From positions 558,001 to 622,000 of the forward strand of contig JAMYHL010000012.1 in assembly GCA_025531455.1 (NCBI GenBank): a stretch of 64,000 nt of DNA. The letters are read 5' to 3'. Under the pieces are notes generated by a model. That model had not been told where the DNA came from, ran no database searches, and saw only the letters and a list, made by a program, of their open reading frames with translations. This document shows positions 1 to 12,979 of the stretch, piece by piece. The DNA comes from Apiotrichum sp. Y4204. Taxonomy: Eukaryota > Basidiomycota > Tremellomycetes > Trichosporonales > Trichosporonaceae. Position 1 is the stretch's first letter. Every line of letters starts with the position of its first letter. Made by a program: the position numbers and the translations under genes.

Positions 1-421
1 CGCTTCCGCCGGCCGGGGACGCCTGCATGGCTATGTCTGGGGAGAGGAGGGGGACCGAGACGGGGACGGCGGAGGCCGGAACAGGAGTCGAGCTTGGCGG
101 AGGCCGATGCGCGAGCTGGGCAAGCTGCGCCTCTTGAGCCGCCAGCCGCCCCTCATACGCCGCGACGCGCTCCTCGAGCTGTTCTACGCCATGAGCAAAA
201 TCCTCTTTTGAACCTCACCAAGCCGCCGCGCCATGTCTACCCCCGTGCCCGGGCGCAGGCCCGGCTTGAGCTTGATGGGATACACGCATTCGGCGGGATT
301 GCGCGCGCAGTTGTCGCATGTCGGCTTTGTGCTGTCGCATTCTGCCGTCAGCGCCTGGCGAGTAACTCTTCACGGACTGATCTTGCGGTGTCGGCATGGC
401 GTGCATGTTATCGCGAGCGGG
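1..421 (-). CDS. Zn2Cys6 transcription factor, N-terminal part only (runs off left edge)
   Basis: Minus-strand exons at about 421-378, 341-219 and 183-1 join to a Gal4-type zinc cluster. Cysteines C-x2-C-x6-C lie in the first exon and the start of the second (CTPCRHRKIKC, around 405-335), followed by C-x2-C-x6-C (TCDNCARNPAEC) and a VYP ending typical of the family. The third exon encodes a Glu/Ala/Leu-rich coiled-coil-like linker, then a Pro/Ser-rich stretch. The joining introns are only 36 nt (377-342) and 35 nt (218-184), so no single reading frame shows the domain. The family binds CGG-type DNA half-sites in the nucleus. The true start codon is unresolved: an acceptor-like CACCAG precedes position 421, so an upstream exon between 430 and 1200 is likely. 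The C-terminal regulatory domain lies outside the window, so no specific regulator can be named. Confidence 0.8.
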
Positions 422-429
422 CTGGTGTA

Positions 430-1204
430 AGCTCTTCAGACTCGGATTGCGATCGGACTCGGATCACAGGATCACAGGGTAGCATGCTGGGCCCCGCTTT
501 GGTCTTTCAGCCCTTCACGTACCGGCTCTCGCTCTCGCGGCGCCGTTTCTCCGGCGGACTGTCGCTGCGCCTGGACATTGTTTGTCCCGTGGGCGCCTGG
601 GAAGCGGGAGGGCAGGGAGTCGGGCGGCGGATACACTCGTCTACTCGTCAAGGGCCAAGGGATCAAGGGATTGGACGTCAAGGATCAATGATCTTCCCAG
701 AGGAGTGCGCCTGCACCGAGGCACTCGCCGGAGATAAGAGTTGTTGTGCATTGCATACAGCTGTTGTTTTGCTTCTTTACGTTCATGTCCGTCATGGATC
801 ATGTGTTAGCTTCTTGCGGCTCGGTTGGCCGGCATGCGGCGGTATCCGGCGGGAGTGATTTGCCGACCCAGTGGCGGTGGAATGCACCGGGGTTGTGACC
901 TTGTACCATTTTGCACTTGTCATGTTGTCATCCCCTTGTACGAAGTCATCCATTCCCGCCTTCATCTCGCAGTCCATTGTATGCTGAAGATATACATGAT
1001 GTTATGGGTGGGTACATAGTGTACAGATCCGCAGTCCCAGAGTATCATACACATCGTAAATTGCCTTGCCTCTTCGTCTTCTGATCCTGCTGCGCCCCAA
1101 TGCTGGAGATCCGGGAATCGTGCGTGATTGCGGTTGCGGTCGTGTCCGTTTTTTGATTCGTTTTGTGACTTCTTTTGTTTCCCTGCGCCTCTCCTCTGAT
1201 GATT
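430..1204. other. Intergenic: 3' flank of ERT1 and leader of the truncated regulator
   Basis: No protein with a plausible composition is seen on either strand. An open frame from 94 to 858 on the plus strand has no domain, and its first part lies antisense to the zinc-cluster exons. The upstream exon and promoter of the left-edge regulator should lie here. Confidence 0.5.
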
Positions 1205-3016
1205 CTACAATGCCTCGGCCGGGATGGGGAGGAACTGCCCGATGATGGCGGACGGGAGGTCGAACACATCGCGGCGGATGGTGAAGCATGCCGCGCAGGC
1301 TATGCTGCCTTTTGATGTCTCGAGGGTGGTTGCCTGGAAGAAGTTTTGTGTCGTGTTCTCAAACGCGTGCACAGAGTAGTTCTCCCAGTAGTCGATGGTT
1401 CCCTGTTTGGAGAACAGCTGGTAGATGCAGGTGCGGTTGCGAAGGATCTCCTCCTCGGTCTTGCCGACGAGCGTGCAGAACTCGGGGGCAACGCAGACGA
1501 TCTCGCCGGTACGACGCCAGACAGCGGTGGGTGTTGCGGAGAAGGAGATGAGCTTCTCAAGCTCGATGAGGGTACGCTGGAATGACCGCTCGAGGAAGAC
1601 CTCGTCCTCTTCGCTCAACGGCATCTGGAGGGCGATAAGCGAGGGGCGGAATGCGGCGAGAGCGCGAACGACCCGAAGAATCTCATCCTTCTGGAAGTTC
1701 TGGGTGAGGTACTGCATGAGAACGTGGTAGCCCTCGGTGTAGTCGTACGGCTTGACAATGGAAGCGTACACCTCCTCGGGAGTAAGCTTCTTGGGCTTTT
1801 CTGTCAGGGTCATGCCCAAGTCGCTGAGGTCACCCGACCACCCATTGTTGTTGTACACGTTCTGTGGCGAGAGCTCGGCGGCAAGCATTGGCTGCATGGG
1901 ATTTGTTGTGTCCTGCGGCGTAAGGAGGACGGCATCGGTGGCCTGCGCAGCGGGCGGGTTGCTGTTGTCGATACCAAAGTTCCACATGGACGGAGTGCTC
2001 TGGTCGGTCGTGTTCCCCGCACCGAGGTCACCCAAGGGGAAGGATGGGGACAGCGACCCAAACATCGAGTCGAACATTTCGTACTCGAGGTTGGCAGCGG
2101 CTGATGCAGAAAAGTCTGTGACAGAAAAGTATCAGTAAAAGGCACATGAATGATGATGGCATGCAAGGCACCAAGTTTTGGGTCGCGGCGATCGGGACCC
2201 TACTGTGGAGCCATGTCCTGGAGACTCACTGAATGGATCGTGGGGGATGGTCCAGTCGCTCAAGGTCGCGGGCGGTGCCTGTACCTCGGGCAGTGGAGCT
2301 GTGAGCCAGATGTTGTCTGGAACGCGCACCGGCTCGTTGGTTTGCGGGGGACCAGCAACCACACCAGGGAGCATGGTTACAGGGATGTTGGGATTGAAGA
2401 CGGGCGCGCTCGGGGGTGGCGGTGAGTTGGATGGGAACGAGGGCTGCACCGGGGCGGGCACTGTGGGCTGCTGTTGCGTCTGAGGAGGCTGGGGCGCGGC
2501 TGGCGGAGCGGCGGGCGCAGCAGGTGCGGCTGTGTGCGTTAGTTGCTGTTTCTCAACAGTCATGCGGTAGTACCGCGGCTCGACCTACCTCGCTCATCGC
2601 CCTCCATGAGGTACTTTGCCTTCTTGCGAACGCCCTCGACGCACTGGTCTCCGATGCCCTTCTTCATGCAGCGGGTACATGGCCGGCCTGAGGAGTCAGT
2701 TGATGTCACGCTGGGAGCAAGGGCCATCGGCCAGAGACAAGAACTCACTCTCGTCGCAGGTGAGATGGGACTTTTGGCAGGCGAGGCAGGCCTTGGCGAC
2801 CTTTTTGCGGGCGACCTTGGTCTTGACCTTGCCGGAGGATTTTGCGGTCGAAGCCGGGGTGATGCTTGTGGGTGCGGGTGCGACTGGCGGAAGGGCGGTG
2901 GTGTTGGTGGGCGAGGCGCCGGTAGAGGATGCCGAAGCGGATGCGCTGACCGATGCCTCGGACGTCTCGCGCGCCTTGCGCGTCCAGTTCGCCTGTCGTT
3001 CGTGGATGCGTGCCAT
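1205..3016 (-). CDS. ERT1: Transcription activator of gluconeogenesis, ERT1/Rds2/AcuK type
   Basis: Nuclear Zn2Cys6 activator that in other fungi turns on PEP carboxykinase and other gluconeogenic genes on non-fermentable carbon. Exons 3016-2749, 2687-2589, 2529-2230 and 2115-1205 give 525 residues. The zinc cluster, with cysteines at 77, 80, 87, 93, 96 and 105, is split by intron 1 (CDE / SRPC) and is followed by the VEGVRKKAKYL extension diagnostic of this family. A Pro/Gln/Ala-rich region follows. The C-terminal third holds a PAS-like fold (from about SATPTAVWRRTGEIV to the end). The start was chosen at MARIHERQ because CCACCATGG is a strong initiation context; an upstream in-frame ATG near 3061 is less favoured. 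Family identity is clear; target genes are inferred. Confidence 0.9.
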
Positions 3017-6000
3017 GGTGGATGTGGAAAAGTCTATAGCAGGCTGTATCGCTACTGCCATTCCGGGGTGCTGTGTTCCGGGGGTAGACGGGTCTTTGCA
3101 GCGGCGGCGACGATGGCGACGACGACGACCACTGTGGACGGGAGGATGATGTTTGTTGACGAATGGAGATGTGAAGAGGTGGAGAAACACAGAGTGGTGG
3201 ATGTATCTCGGGTGAATTCGGAGGAGCGAGATTGGGCAGCACCAATAGGTGCAGGCTGGATCTTAATGGGTATTTAGGATTCACTCGCAACGACTAATAG
3301 CAACAAATATTGCTATTAGGAGATCTGATTATAGTGGATGGGATCGGCCAAATCCAGTCGAACGATGTCCGACGTCGATTTCACCGTGATGAGATTAAGA
3401 GAGAGGAATACGAGGGAAACAATGTTGTATTCTCCACGATCTGTGCGCTGTCTGTGCAGATGTGGGACCGAGTGGAGCGACAGTGTCGTGTGAGGGGGAG
3501 GTAGAGTAAAGGCACAGTGGTGGCGGGAGATGAAGTCCGATAGAGCAAAGAGATGGAGAGCGACCTATACGCGGAGCAGGCGCAAGACGATGTGTGGGGT
3601 CTCTGGAAGCTACACTCGAAAGTGGCTCGGTCGCACGACTGGCGGTGTCGACGTCACTGGGCGTGGTGGTGACAAGCAGTACAGAGGCAGTGTGGCGCGT
3701 AGGGACGTATGTGATCCGAGTCACTCTCGCAGTGACTCGCGCGAGTGGGTAGCACAGAGCTCAGAATGAAGAGGGATGGAGAGAGTGGGGAGGTTACAGG
3801 CCGTCGACAAGAGTGGGGAGGTGCGATGAAGACACCAACAGCTTTGACCTTTATAGAACGGTCCACTGATACGATACGGTGCAATCAGCTCATCTCATTG
3901 ATTTGCTTGGCTTCCCGTCTGGTGCACGACTGCTTGTTGTCGAGGGCTCGGCGTAGGGAGCAGTACCAAGGTGCCCTCCCTTGTCGACAACACGTACTGT
4001 AGAGTGCAAAAAAAGCATTATCAGCCAATCTACGACCGATATCACATCTCGGTACCTCGGTCACTCTCTCCTCCCAGTTCCACGTTTGATTGGGGTTCCT
4101 GTGTCGCCCCCGCTCGCTCCCCCTCCCTCCTTACCTCGGCCCCTCGGCTCCTCCGCTCCGCCTCTCGTCGAGTCCTCGTGATGCTCGTCGTAAACCAAAC
4201 TGAATGGGGGAGCAGATGCAGAACAAGGTTCACAAAGGTCTGGGATCGAGCAGAAGGCAGACAGAGAGGGAGGAGGGAGGAGAAAGGACGAGTACGGGCA
4301 GTCGCGGCAGAGCGTGCCTGATCAGGGTGGACCCCCCTCTGGTTCCCCAACGCCCCTGAACCCTTTTCAACCTTCCTCTCCTCTAGTGCCCTTATCTCGT
4401 GTGATCCGCTCGGGAGCCCCGCCTCGCCCCCCCTGCTTCTCTTCGTCCATTGTTGCTGGGCCCCGTGCGCAGCCAAGAGAGAGAGAGAGAGAGATCCTCC
4501 AACATCGACCAGAACATGCCCTCTGCATCCCATCGCACATTGCGCCATTGCATGCATTGACTCGCAAGCATCTGTGCGCACAAATGCCCGCAACGTGTAT
4601 CCCCAGAGATCAGAGGAAGGATTGAAAGCGGATGCCAAGGGGAAGCAGGCCGAGGCCGAGGCCGAGGCAACAACCACTTCCAGTCCTATCTCTGGACAAG
4701 ACACCGTTGCCCGTTGCCCGCCACTGGGCGCGGAGAAGGTGGCGGCGGCGGCGAAAGAGGTAGAGAGCCAGAGGGGCTCCAGGAGGGGACCACGCCTCTA
4801 GTCAGCCTCTGATCGACTGTCCGTCATGTGCAGAGTAACCAATGTGCAGGTGGTTGGCTGTGGGTGTCTCGACTCGCAGCTGACCTCAGTCGCACGCAGC
4901 TGGTTGTCACACAGTGGCCAACCAGCACTCACAGACTGACACAACAGGCCACAGTGCGCTTGCCCGACCCTCTCCCTTTTCCACCCTTTTCGTCGTCACC
5001 GCTTGGCACCGGCCTGGCGGTAACACTTCCGACGAACACGAGACCTATGTCTGCAGGATCGCAGGATCTGCGTTCTGATGACTGTCTCGTGTCACCGCCT
5101 CCTACCCCCCGCCCCGCCATGCTCTGATTGTCTGTACGCCACTGGCAGCCGAACCCTGGCCCAGCCGCCGCGGCGACGGCGCTGGTCAGGTCTCCACGCC
5201 GCGCAATCGCTGAGGGTGTCTCGCGTCTGAGCTAGCCTTGGTAGGTACAATGTAGTGCGGGGGCGTACATTGTGTCAAATCCGAATCTCGTAACCTGTGG
5301 AGCGCAAGTCAATACCGACGGGTAAAAAGTCCCAAGTGACACCTCCACAAGGGCACGAGAAAGCGAGAGGTGGCGCCTGCATTGTGCGCGTTGGCCACCT
5401 GCACGTTGTAGGACAGGGAGACACTTCCGGGCAATTCACGAGCAACGCCACCCTACAGAGGGTGAATATCCAGGATATCCAGCTCCAGATCCAAGAAGGG
5501 ATGCATTCGTGCGCCTGGAGTTGACCGACGGCCCAGAAGAGCCATTGTTTGTGCATTGCCTGTCTCACTATCTCCTGTCATTCCACATCTATTCCTGCCT
5601 ACAGCCGTACACCCGCAGCCGACCGCCTTTTGCAAGTCTGACACAGTGCTCTGTCAAACGCTTTTTTTAGAGTGGTGTAGCACAGAATGTTCTGTGGCGT
5701 GGTGGCTCTTCCATTGTTGTTGCGTTGGGGTATGCAGCACATCGCTACGACGCTACACACATGTCGGACCCTGCATTGCCTGTTCGATGCACGTATGCAT
5801 TTTCCTCAACAGACTAATTCACAATCTGACTGGCCAGAGTGCTTGCTCGTCGATGACATCGTTGTCACCGGCCGTCGGCATCATAATTCCACCACGAGCG
5901 TCCACCCTGCTGTACCGTCCACTCGTGACTCGTGGGTGAGTCGTCGCGCCGAGCTTAATAATGACCTTCGGAATTGGGATTTGGCGCGCAAGACGGACAG

Positions 6001-8167
6001 ACTGCAGGGTGGGTGATAACGGCAACAGCGACGGGTACGGCGCCCAGCGCCCAGCGGCGAGGGGAGAACAAGGTGCAGTAGCTTGCAGGCCACAAGCTTG
6101 ATGCCCTTGCAGCTGCCCTGGGACTGAAAATAAGTCCATACAGGCAGGGAAGCAGAGGGGGGACAAAAAGAGAGACATCATCGCGTTTAGGGAGGTTACG
6201 CAACAACCTGCGACAAATAACGTAACTGGTTTTTCCCTTCGCGGCCCCGCAGTGCCCCACATTTTTTTAGATGAAAAGAACTCCTTTGCCGCGGCACTGC
6301 CGTGGACATCGAGAGATAGATCAGATTCCCAAATACACAGACGATACCGCAGCTGGATGAGATACAGGAATACACATGCCAGCCTGTATCGCCTTGCGCA
6401 TTCCGCTTTCCAGATTCCAGAAGACCCATCCCGACACTGACTCCCCCTACCTCGTTAACATTCGTTAACGCGTGCGTTGCGACTCGCGATCTCTCCCGGG
6501 ATGACGCGACGACTGCGGCCCCCGTCCGGCCCGTTGCCTGTTGCATGCTGAGCACGTTACTCTGATTGTTCTTTAGTTCTGTGTTGGGTGACCGAGACTC
6601 GGGCCGTACTCGGGCCGTAGGTGATGGCGAATGGCAGCGCGATAAACTGGCCGTGGTCGTGATCCATGACGTGTCGCTTGCGATCGCGAGGTAGTTGTCC
6701 GCGGGGTACCTCCGTCGTGGGAGTGCGTGGCTCCGTGGGGGGCTGCAAGACAAGGCGCAGGGCGAAAGGCTGAAGACGACATGGCACCTGAAACCTTGTA
6801 CAGATGTCGCTTCAGCAGTTTCTACAAATTATCGTGGCAAGTCGCACGACACTCGGCCAATAATATCGCGGGCAAAGATAGACAAGCATCCGGGAAGACG
6901 ATAGCCGTGTGCGAGTCATGTGCCGCTGGACGATTGAGAGGCCGTGATTGTCAATCTTTGGGGCGACCGCCGCTCAAATAAGCAATTATCTCTTCATCGC
7001 CCCTGAGAAAAAAAAAAATACAGACACCGGAGGACCATCCCAACACTGATGAGTGAGATCGTGCGATATCTTGGGGCGATAGAGTGACCCACGACGCTCG
7101 ACGTGCCTGGCATTTAGGGGGCGAAAGCGGGCACCCTCTGGTTTTCTGCCGTTCGATCACCTGCGCTTCCCCCTCCCGCGGCCGCTTATTCAGGTCCCAT
7201 TGCTCCCAGATTGGCCCCTATCAACCTCCGCAGCACGGCTCCGGCCGCCCTTGGCGACAGCGATAACTCTATCCCTGGGGGTGATAGAGGCGAATAATGA
7301 GGTGGCAATTGACAGCACAGAGATAGACGGATGATAAGCGCTTCTCGGGACTATTTCAGCGGGGAGGGCCGCGAATTCCGCAACTTCCGCAGGTTTGGAC
7401 CAGAATCAGCGCCAATCAAGCGGCACTCTCCGTCCGAGATTGCGGCGCCACCCGCCTAACAGCGGCAGATCCCGCCATTGATCGCGTAACTGATCGCCGG
7501 GATCAGCAATCTCTGCGGAGGGCGCCGCCAACTATGCACCGATAGCCGGTTACACGGATCAAGACGCCGAAGGGCCCCGCAGATGCATGTGCATGGAGCG
7601 TTGCTCGCTATTCTGAGTTCCTGGCTGCTCGTGCGAGGTAAGGAGCGGTGCTGCTGATGGGAATTCACCGAGGATGAAAGTAGATACGAGGGGCGGAGAC
7701 CCGCTCTGGGTCTGGCGCGCTACGCCGATGCTTCGGCCTAATTGGGCGCCTATAGTACTGTGGTTTCGAAGTCCGGCAGACCTCCTTGTTGCCCATCGGT
7801 ACCGTCCAAGATACAGTAGCCACCAAAAGTCTCTACGCGATTGCCCTGCCGGCGCCCCTTGCAGCTCTCGTGCATGCAAACCGCGAAGCAGAGTGTCACT
7901 TGGAGCTGCTTCCCTTCACAAGAGGGGCCTCTGAACAATTGTCACCAAGTGGTACATGGATGTGGGAAAGCATCCTCACTGCAGAACGCTCTCAGTCGCG
8001 TAACGACTTTTGGTCACTACTGTATGACCATGCGCGAGTATCACACAGGCCCATTAGTCATTCGGCAGACTCTTTCTTTGCCGCTGTACAATACATCGTC
8101 TCGCCGACTACTGATCTTATAGAGCACATCCCACATCCCACACAGGCTATGTACAAAGGCGTTCCAC
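3017..8167. other. 5.1-kb region with no supported gene, upstream of ERT1
   Basis: Several open frames of 60-220 codons occur, but none has a coherent composition, a splice-extended partner or a recognisable domain. It holds a GA dinucleotide run near 4478-4495, a GAGGCC repeat near 4648-4667, an A-rich run near 7010-7019 and pyrimidine-rich stretches at 4080-4160. It could contain a long 5' leader or enhancers of ERT1, or a non-coding transcript; nothing in the sequence decides this. Confidence 0.4.
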
Positions 8168-9399
8168 TCAACCACAAATATCGATCGCGGCTCGCACGTT
8201 GTTGCCGCCCTTCTCGTAGAGCCACCGCGCCTCCTCAGACTTGGACGGCGTAAACGCCAGAAAACGGAAGACGTCATTAAGATTTGACGGGTCCGGCCAC
8301 TGTGCCTCGGGGTTGGAGCCCGGCTCGTCCATAGAGGCAATGTACTCGCGCGCCGCGTCGTACCCTTTATCCCACCAAAAGCCCCCGTTATGCAGCCACT
8401 CCTCACGGAGCCGCTGAAATGTTCTTTTGTCGCCGTACCAAAACAGCGAAGCGACGCGACAGGTCGCCTGGACGTCTGCCGCGTGTGTGAGGAGCCGCTT
8501 GATCTGCGCCTCGGTGAGGTGCCCGCCTCCGGCCCAGTACGCTATCCGCTCTATCAGCTCGTACGGAAGCTGAGAGAGGTTGTGGTCGGAATTCTTGGCT
8601 CGCAGGACAAGACGAGCAAACGACAATACGCCAAAAACACCGTTGTGGACCCGTTGCTGAAGAAGCCGGTTGCGCTCCGCTATGCCGATCATGCGAGAAA
8701 CATAATATATTTCGGGGCCGTACCAGTTCCCATATCGGGGGTCGTCCTTGTACTTGTTCAATATACCCTCCATTTCGCAGCGGTAAGCTGAAAAGTCATG
8801 ACCGCGAAAGTCGTCGCCTATTCTCTGGCGGCACCTTTCATTTCGACATCGGTTCGTTATGGTCGTGTTGTGCTCCAAATATCGCAAAAGCTTGGGTTCA
8901 GCCAACCTCATCGGATCTGCATAACAGAACGGATCTCCATAACTGAAGAATTCAAGGTGACAAGAGGGGAGGTAGCCGCAAAAGAACTTTGCCAACTCAT
9001 CTTCATCATTGAAGTTGACTTCTAGGCCTCGAAGGCAGTGGAAAGGCTTGGTCATCAAGAATTGATCGATGTTCGATTTGAGGAAGAAGTCGGGTATCGG
9101 ATTGAGGAATTGGACGACTCTGGTTTGTCGGAGCGCATCCAGCACCTCGTCCTCGAGTGTCTCCACGCCCCTTGACTAGAATAATGAGCTGGAGCTGCTG
9201 ATACAGTACGCACAATAAGGATTTCCACTCTCGTCGGACCCTCCTTTGGGTTGTGGACGAAGAGAAAACGATACACATATTCTCTCCCAGACAAGTCGAT
9301 AAGTTTTTGTGGCGGCTCCCATTGGTCCCCTGAGGGCCACTGAAGGCCAGCAGTTTGAAGGATGCAATCGACCGATGTGTTCCATCGACCGATCTCCAT
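8168..9399 (-). CDS. F-box-like hypothetical protein
   Basis: Two exons, 9399-9214 and 9175-8168, separated by a 38-nt intron (GTGCGT to TTCTAG), encode 397 residues. The start is the ATG of MEIGRWNTSV; the frame is open upstream but has no other ATG that fits better. A short motif around residues 264-280 (LPYELIERIAYWA) resembles the first helix of an F-box, followed by a helical region with several Trp and Arg residues. F-box proteins link substrates to SCF ubiquitin ligases, but the motif here is short and partly degenerate, so the role is a guess. The N-terminal 250 residues match no family I recognise. No same-strand neighbour lies close enough to suggest co-regulation. Confidence 0.65.
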
Positions 9400-12300
9400 G
9401 ATTGAGTGATTTGACTGAAAGCAGGCGATGGGGAACGGAAGAGCAGTCTTAACATTCACACCAATTCACAACACTTCCACTCCGCCGTGTTGACCGGCGC
9501 CAGTCACTCGTGCCGTTTCTTGGTGACCGTCGCCAGGTTTCAGGACGTGTTCTTACCGTGCCTGCGTGCCTCGCAACACACGGCAAGCAGCGGCCTGCAC
9601 GTCTCGTTCATCTCTAAACCGCCGGTCCAGCTCTTTGCGTAGGACGTTCTCATCCCTACATACAGTACATTGATCGCAGTGACGTCACAGACACGCACCA
9701 ATGCTCGACGCGGTTGATTTTCATGTCTTGCGACCATCCCTCGAAAGCAACTCGAGGCAAATCGAACTCTAAGATTATTCGGAGCTTGTCCGCTCTTCTG
9801 GACATGCCCCGTCCGTGACCTATCCCATCGCATGTTAGGCTCAGTCCTCATGCTATCGCCCTACATACAGTTCTCACGAATCCGTATGGGCCACTGATAT
9901 CCTTCACCGGAACCCTTGAGCCCAAACATCGGTTCAAGTTCTCCATTGTTCAATCGCTGCCCCCTGCCGCGGAAGATTGCTTTGACCGTAACGCTGCAAA
10001 TACGGATCACAAGGGATGGCAGTGCCCTTATCTGGCATTTGGCATCTTCAAGCGAGCAAGGGTTCTTACTCAGCGGTGCCACCGCTAATCCTTGACGGAG
10101 TGACTCTTCGCCGAGCGTAACCGAGCACAGCGCCACATTTCAGATTCCCTCCAAAACACTACACGTTCTCAGCGCCGCACCATGCGATCTCCGTGGACTG
10201 GACCTGGAGCGACGAGGAGGACCTGAAGCGACGAGGAACATACCCACTCCAAGCCTCAGTCTCGTTACATGCAGCCGTGCCGAGCCGGCACGGTGCGACA
10301 AGCTTCTCGGCCCACTCTGACGCGCCACATTCCACAACTTCAATCGGCGCCTCTCGCTTGAGGTGTGGCATAGTGGCACACGAGGCGCCCGCCACAAGAG
10401 AGGTAATTTTGACGACAAGGTGCCATCAGGAGGGTCACTATAGGGCCGAAAGACATGCAGAACTTGGGGCTTACGTGAAGGCGTTGTTCATTGTCTGCGG
10501 TTCAAGTTTGGGGCACCCATGCCACCGCCACACCTTTTACTCGAGACGAACGTGTTGCTCAGCTTCCCGTGGCCGCGGTTCGATTGTCCTCGCCGCGGGC
10601 AAGGCGACACAGCTTGAGCTTGGCTAGGGCGGCACTGTGTTATGAAGATATCAACACCCACACTTCGGACACGGCGCCCACGCACGGGCCATCAACTAAC
10701 CCCAACTTCCTACGCGTCGGCACCATCTTGACAGGTCGGCATGATGACCAGCGACGTTTCAGCGGGGAAACTGGGACACGAAAACCGAGTTGGACGGTGT
10801 TCTTCTGAAAAGCTGCAGCAACTCACTTGGGAGGCTTTTGTCAGAGAGACAAGGTCCGTGTGGTTCGGAGAGTTGTAATTCTCCGTGTCGATGTCGACTC
10901 CGCGAGGCTTGAGATGTGTCTCCTCCAACGATGTCTCATTCTTTGATGATACCCATCATCTGTTTTGTAAGTCCCCCTCCCTCGCTCAAGAAGAGTTGTG
11001 GCCCCCGTGAAATTATAGAAACCTAAGATCTCCTCTCCACCTCATGGTCTCGTGCTGCGATCACGGAACACCCACCACTGAATAACTCAACACGCCAGCC
11101 ACAGCACAAGCTACATCATGTGCTCAGAGATCAAAAGCTGGGCACGACTTCCAATGCGCGCATCCCAGCTTTTTGGCAAGTGTCCGTTCCCCCCCGCCGT
11201 AGCATATTTTCGATGGCTCCATTGTGTCTCAGCCGCCGCTCCGCGGGTGGTCCGACCACGCGCCACCTCGGGAGTTCCGACCGCAAACGTTGCACCTGGT
11301 AGCCTGGTGATAACCTGTATCCGCGATGCTGCTGTGTCATGCTCGGCACTGATGGCGGCACTGGTGAGCACGGGGACATCGAGCGGCCAAGCGGCGAACG
11401 AGACGACTCTTGAGAGGAACTGATCCCGACTGATGGACGTTGGCCCATCATACGTGGGTCCCGGCCCCAAGTATTGTCTTGCCGGGGGTGAGGGAGCTCA
11501 TGCGGTCTGATTTACGAGTGCAAGACGACAGTACAGTTGAAGGAGAGAGTGTGGCGGTCTGCACTGGTTCAGGCATGGCGATCATACAGATGTGGGCGCG
11601 GTCTGCCGAGAGCTGTCGAATCACTTTGGGACCACAAGGAGGGTCAGCGGCTGTGCCATGGCCAAGGTGAGGTTGGCGTCCTTGTCAGTGTCAGAGGTCG
11701 GTATCGTCGGTAACACTTTCTGGCTCCGGTAACGCGCCGGTGGCCGGTGCAGGCGATATTGAGAGACATCTCATTTCATTCGGACCATGATTACACTTAT
11801 GAAGTGTCAGCAGTAACAATGGGTCCGGGTCCCCGACTGACGACCTCTGCGGAGGCAGGTTGAGGGATGGTGAAGCCAAGAGGGGCCGTACTTGACCATG
11901 AGGACCAGCGCAACAAAGCGCATCACTGCACTAAGGGGGCTGGCGTCGAATGCTCAAACTTAGCTTACTTGCTCCTTAACCGTCACCGTTATCATTCCGA
12001 TCGTGTCCTGTCCATGAGCTAGCTCTTCGACGAGAGAGATGAGTAGAGAGGTGAGTATAACGCAGTGACGATGTGACACAACAACGGCCTGCGAGAGAGG
12101 ATGGGTGGATACCAGGGTGGTGATCACTGATGATCTCGCGACCTATGTCAGTTGGGCAAGTTACGGACAGTCGTTGTTGTTCACTATCAGCAGTATACGT
12201 GCAGGGCGATATGGGCGATAAGTGGTTTGAGCCGTCAGACAGTAATACTACCTAAGAGTGGTGGAAATTTGGTTGTGAGAGGATACTTTCGACATTGTGA

Positions 12301-12843
12301 AGGAGAATCGTGGCACTCAGCAAAACGAGGCGAGAGTACTCGCAGAAATACAGTCGTGAGCGCTCGGAGACAGCCGTCGCCCCAAGCGCAACAGACTGCG
12401 CATTTGATGTGGCCGAAGGTGATGAGGAGTGGAGAACAATCAAACAATGCAGAGCGCACCATGTGTGACCCCGGTTCGAGCAGTTCCACTAGTCCGGGCA
12501 TGGTCATCGGAGATGGCCGTCGTGGTCACTCGCTGCCCCATCGCAGCCCATCACCATGCCCGAGTTACATTACCTCCGGATTTCCACGTTCCTTCGTCTC
12601 GGCCTCCGTCCCCGCGTCCCCGTCCCCGTCCCCGCGTTCATACATGCCCGTCCCACCGGGCCCCGCACTGGCCTCCATGACATGTTGGGGAATGTCGCTG
12701 GCAGCAACTACTGTATAGCAGACGCGCAGAACGAGTGTGAAGATGGGCATCGTGGGGCACTTGGCATGGACGCGTCCCCGGTGGTGGCGTTCTTAGTTGG
12801 GTGTCATGTGCTGACTTCACTCAATCCATAACCGGCCGCGACC
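9400..12843. other. 3.4-kb stretch without a supported gene
   Basis: Only short, compositionally random open frames are present on both strands. A small CCCCGT-type repeat lies near 12605-12640. No tRNA, repeat family or splice-assembled domain was found. Confidence 0.4.
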
Positions 12844-12871
12844 TGTTATAAGACCAGTGTTATAAGACCAG
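12844..12871 (+). promoter_or_regulatory. Perfect 14-bp tandem repeat containing TATA-like cores
   Basis: The unit TGTTATAAGACCAG occurs twice back to back, about 110 bp upstream of the monooxygenase start. Each copy holds TTATAA. The position suits a core promoter with duplicated TATA elements; function is inferred from position only. Confidence 0.5.
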
Positions 12872-12979
12872 ATCGAGTTGCCGGTCTTGCCGTTTTTTCA
12901 GACTACTCTCAACCTCGCATCCATCGTTCATCACCACTCACTGCAATACGTCCCTCCCCGTATCGCCTCTCACCTAGCC

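Noticed and set aside
94..858. 254-codon plus-strand open frame
   Set aside because: Partly antisense to the zinc-cluster exons; Arg/Ala/Ser-rich random composition and no domain.
4042..4704. 220-codon minus-strand open frame
   Set aside because: Runs over GA and GAGGCC repeats; low-complexity translation, no splice partner or domain.
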